Shown here: positions 62,867 to 64,000 of the stretch, piece by piece
How positions within the stretch are numbered: position 1 is the first letter of the stretch
Layout: each line of letters begins with the position of its first letter
NCBI RefSeq assembly: GCF_027594545.1
Contig: NZ_CP115160.1
Location: 2,365,001-2,429,000 of the forward strand
Reading direction: 5' to 3'
Source of the DNA: Algoriphagus sp. TR-M9
GTDB lineage: Bacteria > Bacteroidota > Bacteroidia > Cytophagales > Cyclobacteriaceae
DNA: 64,000 nucleotides
The notes under the pieces: model-generated
What the model was told of the DNA's origin: nothing
Databases searched by the model: none
What the model saw: only the letters and a program-made list of their open reading frames with translations
Translations under genes and position numbers: made by a program

Positions 62867-64000
62867 TTATTTTCCTTCCAAGGCCTCTACTGCATTCACT
62901 AAATAGGCAAATGGGGCACTCCAGTTGATCGCGATTTCATTACTGGCATAGCTACAGGTGACATCACTGTAGGACTCGTCCGCAATTTTACTCGGGTATT
63001 CGCAGCCATCCTGTTGACCTGGATTGGCTCCTCCCACCATAAATCCTGGCAAAGGCGGAAGATCCGGTCTGGATGCCGCCAGTCTATGATGGGGATGCTG
63101 CGGGCTTTGGCTACCAAAACCTGTGACATAGCAATAATTTACCGCATTTCTCCCTAGGATATAATCCAGATTATCTAATGCTGCGGCGAGAAATGCCTTT
63201 TCTCCGCTGTACTGATAGGCATAAAGCAGTAATATGCCTTGATTCGAAGCCACAGCATTGCTCCCCCATACAAAATCCTTAATATTTCCTCCCATCGGAG
63301 TATGATAGGCAGACTGTTCTGCATGGTCCAGGTGCGTTCTGGCCTCAGCCAGCAGATTGGCCTTTAGTGTGGAAACCCACTCTGGGGAGATCAACTCCAA
63401 ATCCTCCTGATGCCGAAGAATGGAATAATACCCCATCCAAGAAACCTGGGACCAAGAGGGTAAAACAAAATGCTGATTGGCATTTTCAAGCTGTTCCCAA
63501 TAGGCCAAATTATGAGTGCTGATGAAGAGTTCGGCAGCTGCCCAAACCCACTCATCCTGCAGATTTCGGTCCCCATAGGCGCCTGTAGTAATATCCGGAT
63601 CGTAGGATTGATTCATCAAATTCTGCTGGTACAGTACCTCAGGATTCTTTTTTGCCCAAGTCCAGGCCTTCTCCGCAGCCTTCAGGTACCTGACAGATTC
63701 CTCAGGATGATAAACTTTATAAACCCGGGCAGCCTGGGCCATCACTGCAGCAAAATCCAGAGTAGCCGCAGTTCCTTTTGCGACCAAATACCGCGGATTG
63801 GTCGCTTCATGGGGAGCTACCATTCCTTCAAAATTTGCCGTGGTCAACTTGTGATAAACTCCCCCATCGTCAGGATCTTGCATGCTGAGCATCCAGTCAA
63901 GATTCCAGCGAATCTCATCCAGCAAATCAGGATTCGGATTGGATGACTCCGGAATATTCAGATTTAAGGATTGGAAATAGGCTGGAAAGTCCTCATATAA
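62867..64000 (-). CDS. glycoside hydrolase family 9 endoglucanase, 5' end beyond the window
   Basis: The C-terminal 377 residues of a larger protein; the frame is still open at the right edge. GH9 signatures: NIPESSNPNPDLLDEIRWNLDWMLSMQDPDDGGVYHKL, cut here; NYCYVTGFGSQSPQHPHHRLAAS with the catalytic HPHHR; and YASNEIAINWSAPFAYLVNAVEAL near the end with the proton-donor Glu. It cleaves beta-1,4-glucans. The N-terminal Ig-like part and any signal peptide lie beyond position 64000. Placed after the O-acetylesterase gene on the same strand. Confidence 0.93.
   Translation of the reverse strand, partial: LYEDFPAYFQSLNLNIPESSNPNPDLLDEIRWNLDWMLSMQDPDDGGVYHKLTTANFEGMVAPHEATNPRYLVAKGTAATLDFAAVMAQAARVYKVYHPEESVRYLKAAEKAWTWAKKNPEVLYQQNLMNQSYDPDITTGAYGDRNLQDEWVWAAAELFISTHNLAYWEQLENANQHFVLPSWSQVSWMGYYSILRHQEDLELISPEWVSTLKANLLAEARTHLDHAEQSAYHTPMGGNIKDFVWGSNAVASNQGILLLYAYQYSGEKAFLAAALDNLDYILGRNAVNYCYVTGFGSQSPQHPHHRLAASRPDLPPLPGFMVGGANPGQQDGCEYPSKIADESYSDVTCSYASNEIAINWSAPFAYLVNAVEALEGK

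Overview
The window looks like a chromosomal segment of a Bacteroidota bacterium, most likely a Cytophagales member of the Cyclobacteriaceae/Algoriphagus kind. Support: a secreted subtilase with a type IX secretion sorting tail, many short lipoproteins with an L-x-S-C lipobox, Bacteroidota-style -7 promoter elements (TAnnTTTG), families typical of this phylum (DUF2911, DUF5996, PIG-L plus sodium symporter pairs, Gfo/Idh/MocA with PmoA and ThuA), moderate GC and weak ribosome binding sites. The genus placement is inference. No rRNA, tRNA or CRISPR array was found.

Layout. 1-3.7 kb: a divergent Nramp-type metal transporter, a small lipoprotein, a GNAT acetyltransferase and a secreted protein made of two similar halves. 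3.8-7.45 kb is an island: two AT-rich genes (one CrtA-like, one unknown) followed by an attC-like imperfect palindrome. A group II intron (about 5371-7298, minus strand) lies beside its left arm and replaces the last codons of the second gene. The intron is itself damaged by short palindromes (TCCCGA...TCGGGA type) in its maturase gene and domain V. 7.5-13.9 kb: minus-strand metabolic genes (MFS, aldo/keto reductase, YfcC-type carrier, serine hydrolase, DUF5996, sirtuin).

14.0-24.7 kb is a nine-gene minus-strand run, nearly all junctions within a few bases: holA, a ~1000-residue TPR protein, an outer-membrane barrel, a SPOR-like membrane protein, ExbB, ExbD, a TonB-like protein, folC and trmB. 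The six envelope genes look like one energised trans-envelope machine with its own motor. 24.9-36 kb: TPR protein, universal stress protein, 2-hydroxyacid dehydrogenase, DUF2911 protein, a sodium symporter preceded by an overlapping 34-residue membrane peptide gene and a PIG-L deacetylase, a PagL-like lipid A deacylase and a GapN-like dehydrogenase. 36-45.5 kb: TPR protein, gyrA, outer-membrane and acidic secreted proteins, rpe, a T9SS subtilase, a lipoprotein and a degenerate TrpF-like barrel.

45.5-53.4 kb: aldo/keto reductase, a triplicated ~120-bp noncoding repeat, an SDR-like protein, and a carbohydrate-type cluster (two Gfo/Idh/MocA oxidoreductases, PmoA/DUF6807, ThuA). 53.4-64 kb: an aspartyl-protease-like gene broken by an in-frame stop, YjdM, a DUF922-like protein, a DUF4097 adhesin-like lipoprotein with a candidate Crp/Fnr operator upstream, small secreted proteins, an alpha/beta hydrolase, a sialate O-acetylesterase, and a GH9 endoglucanase that runs off the right edge.
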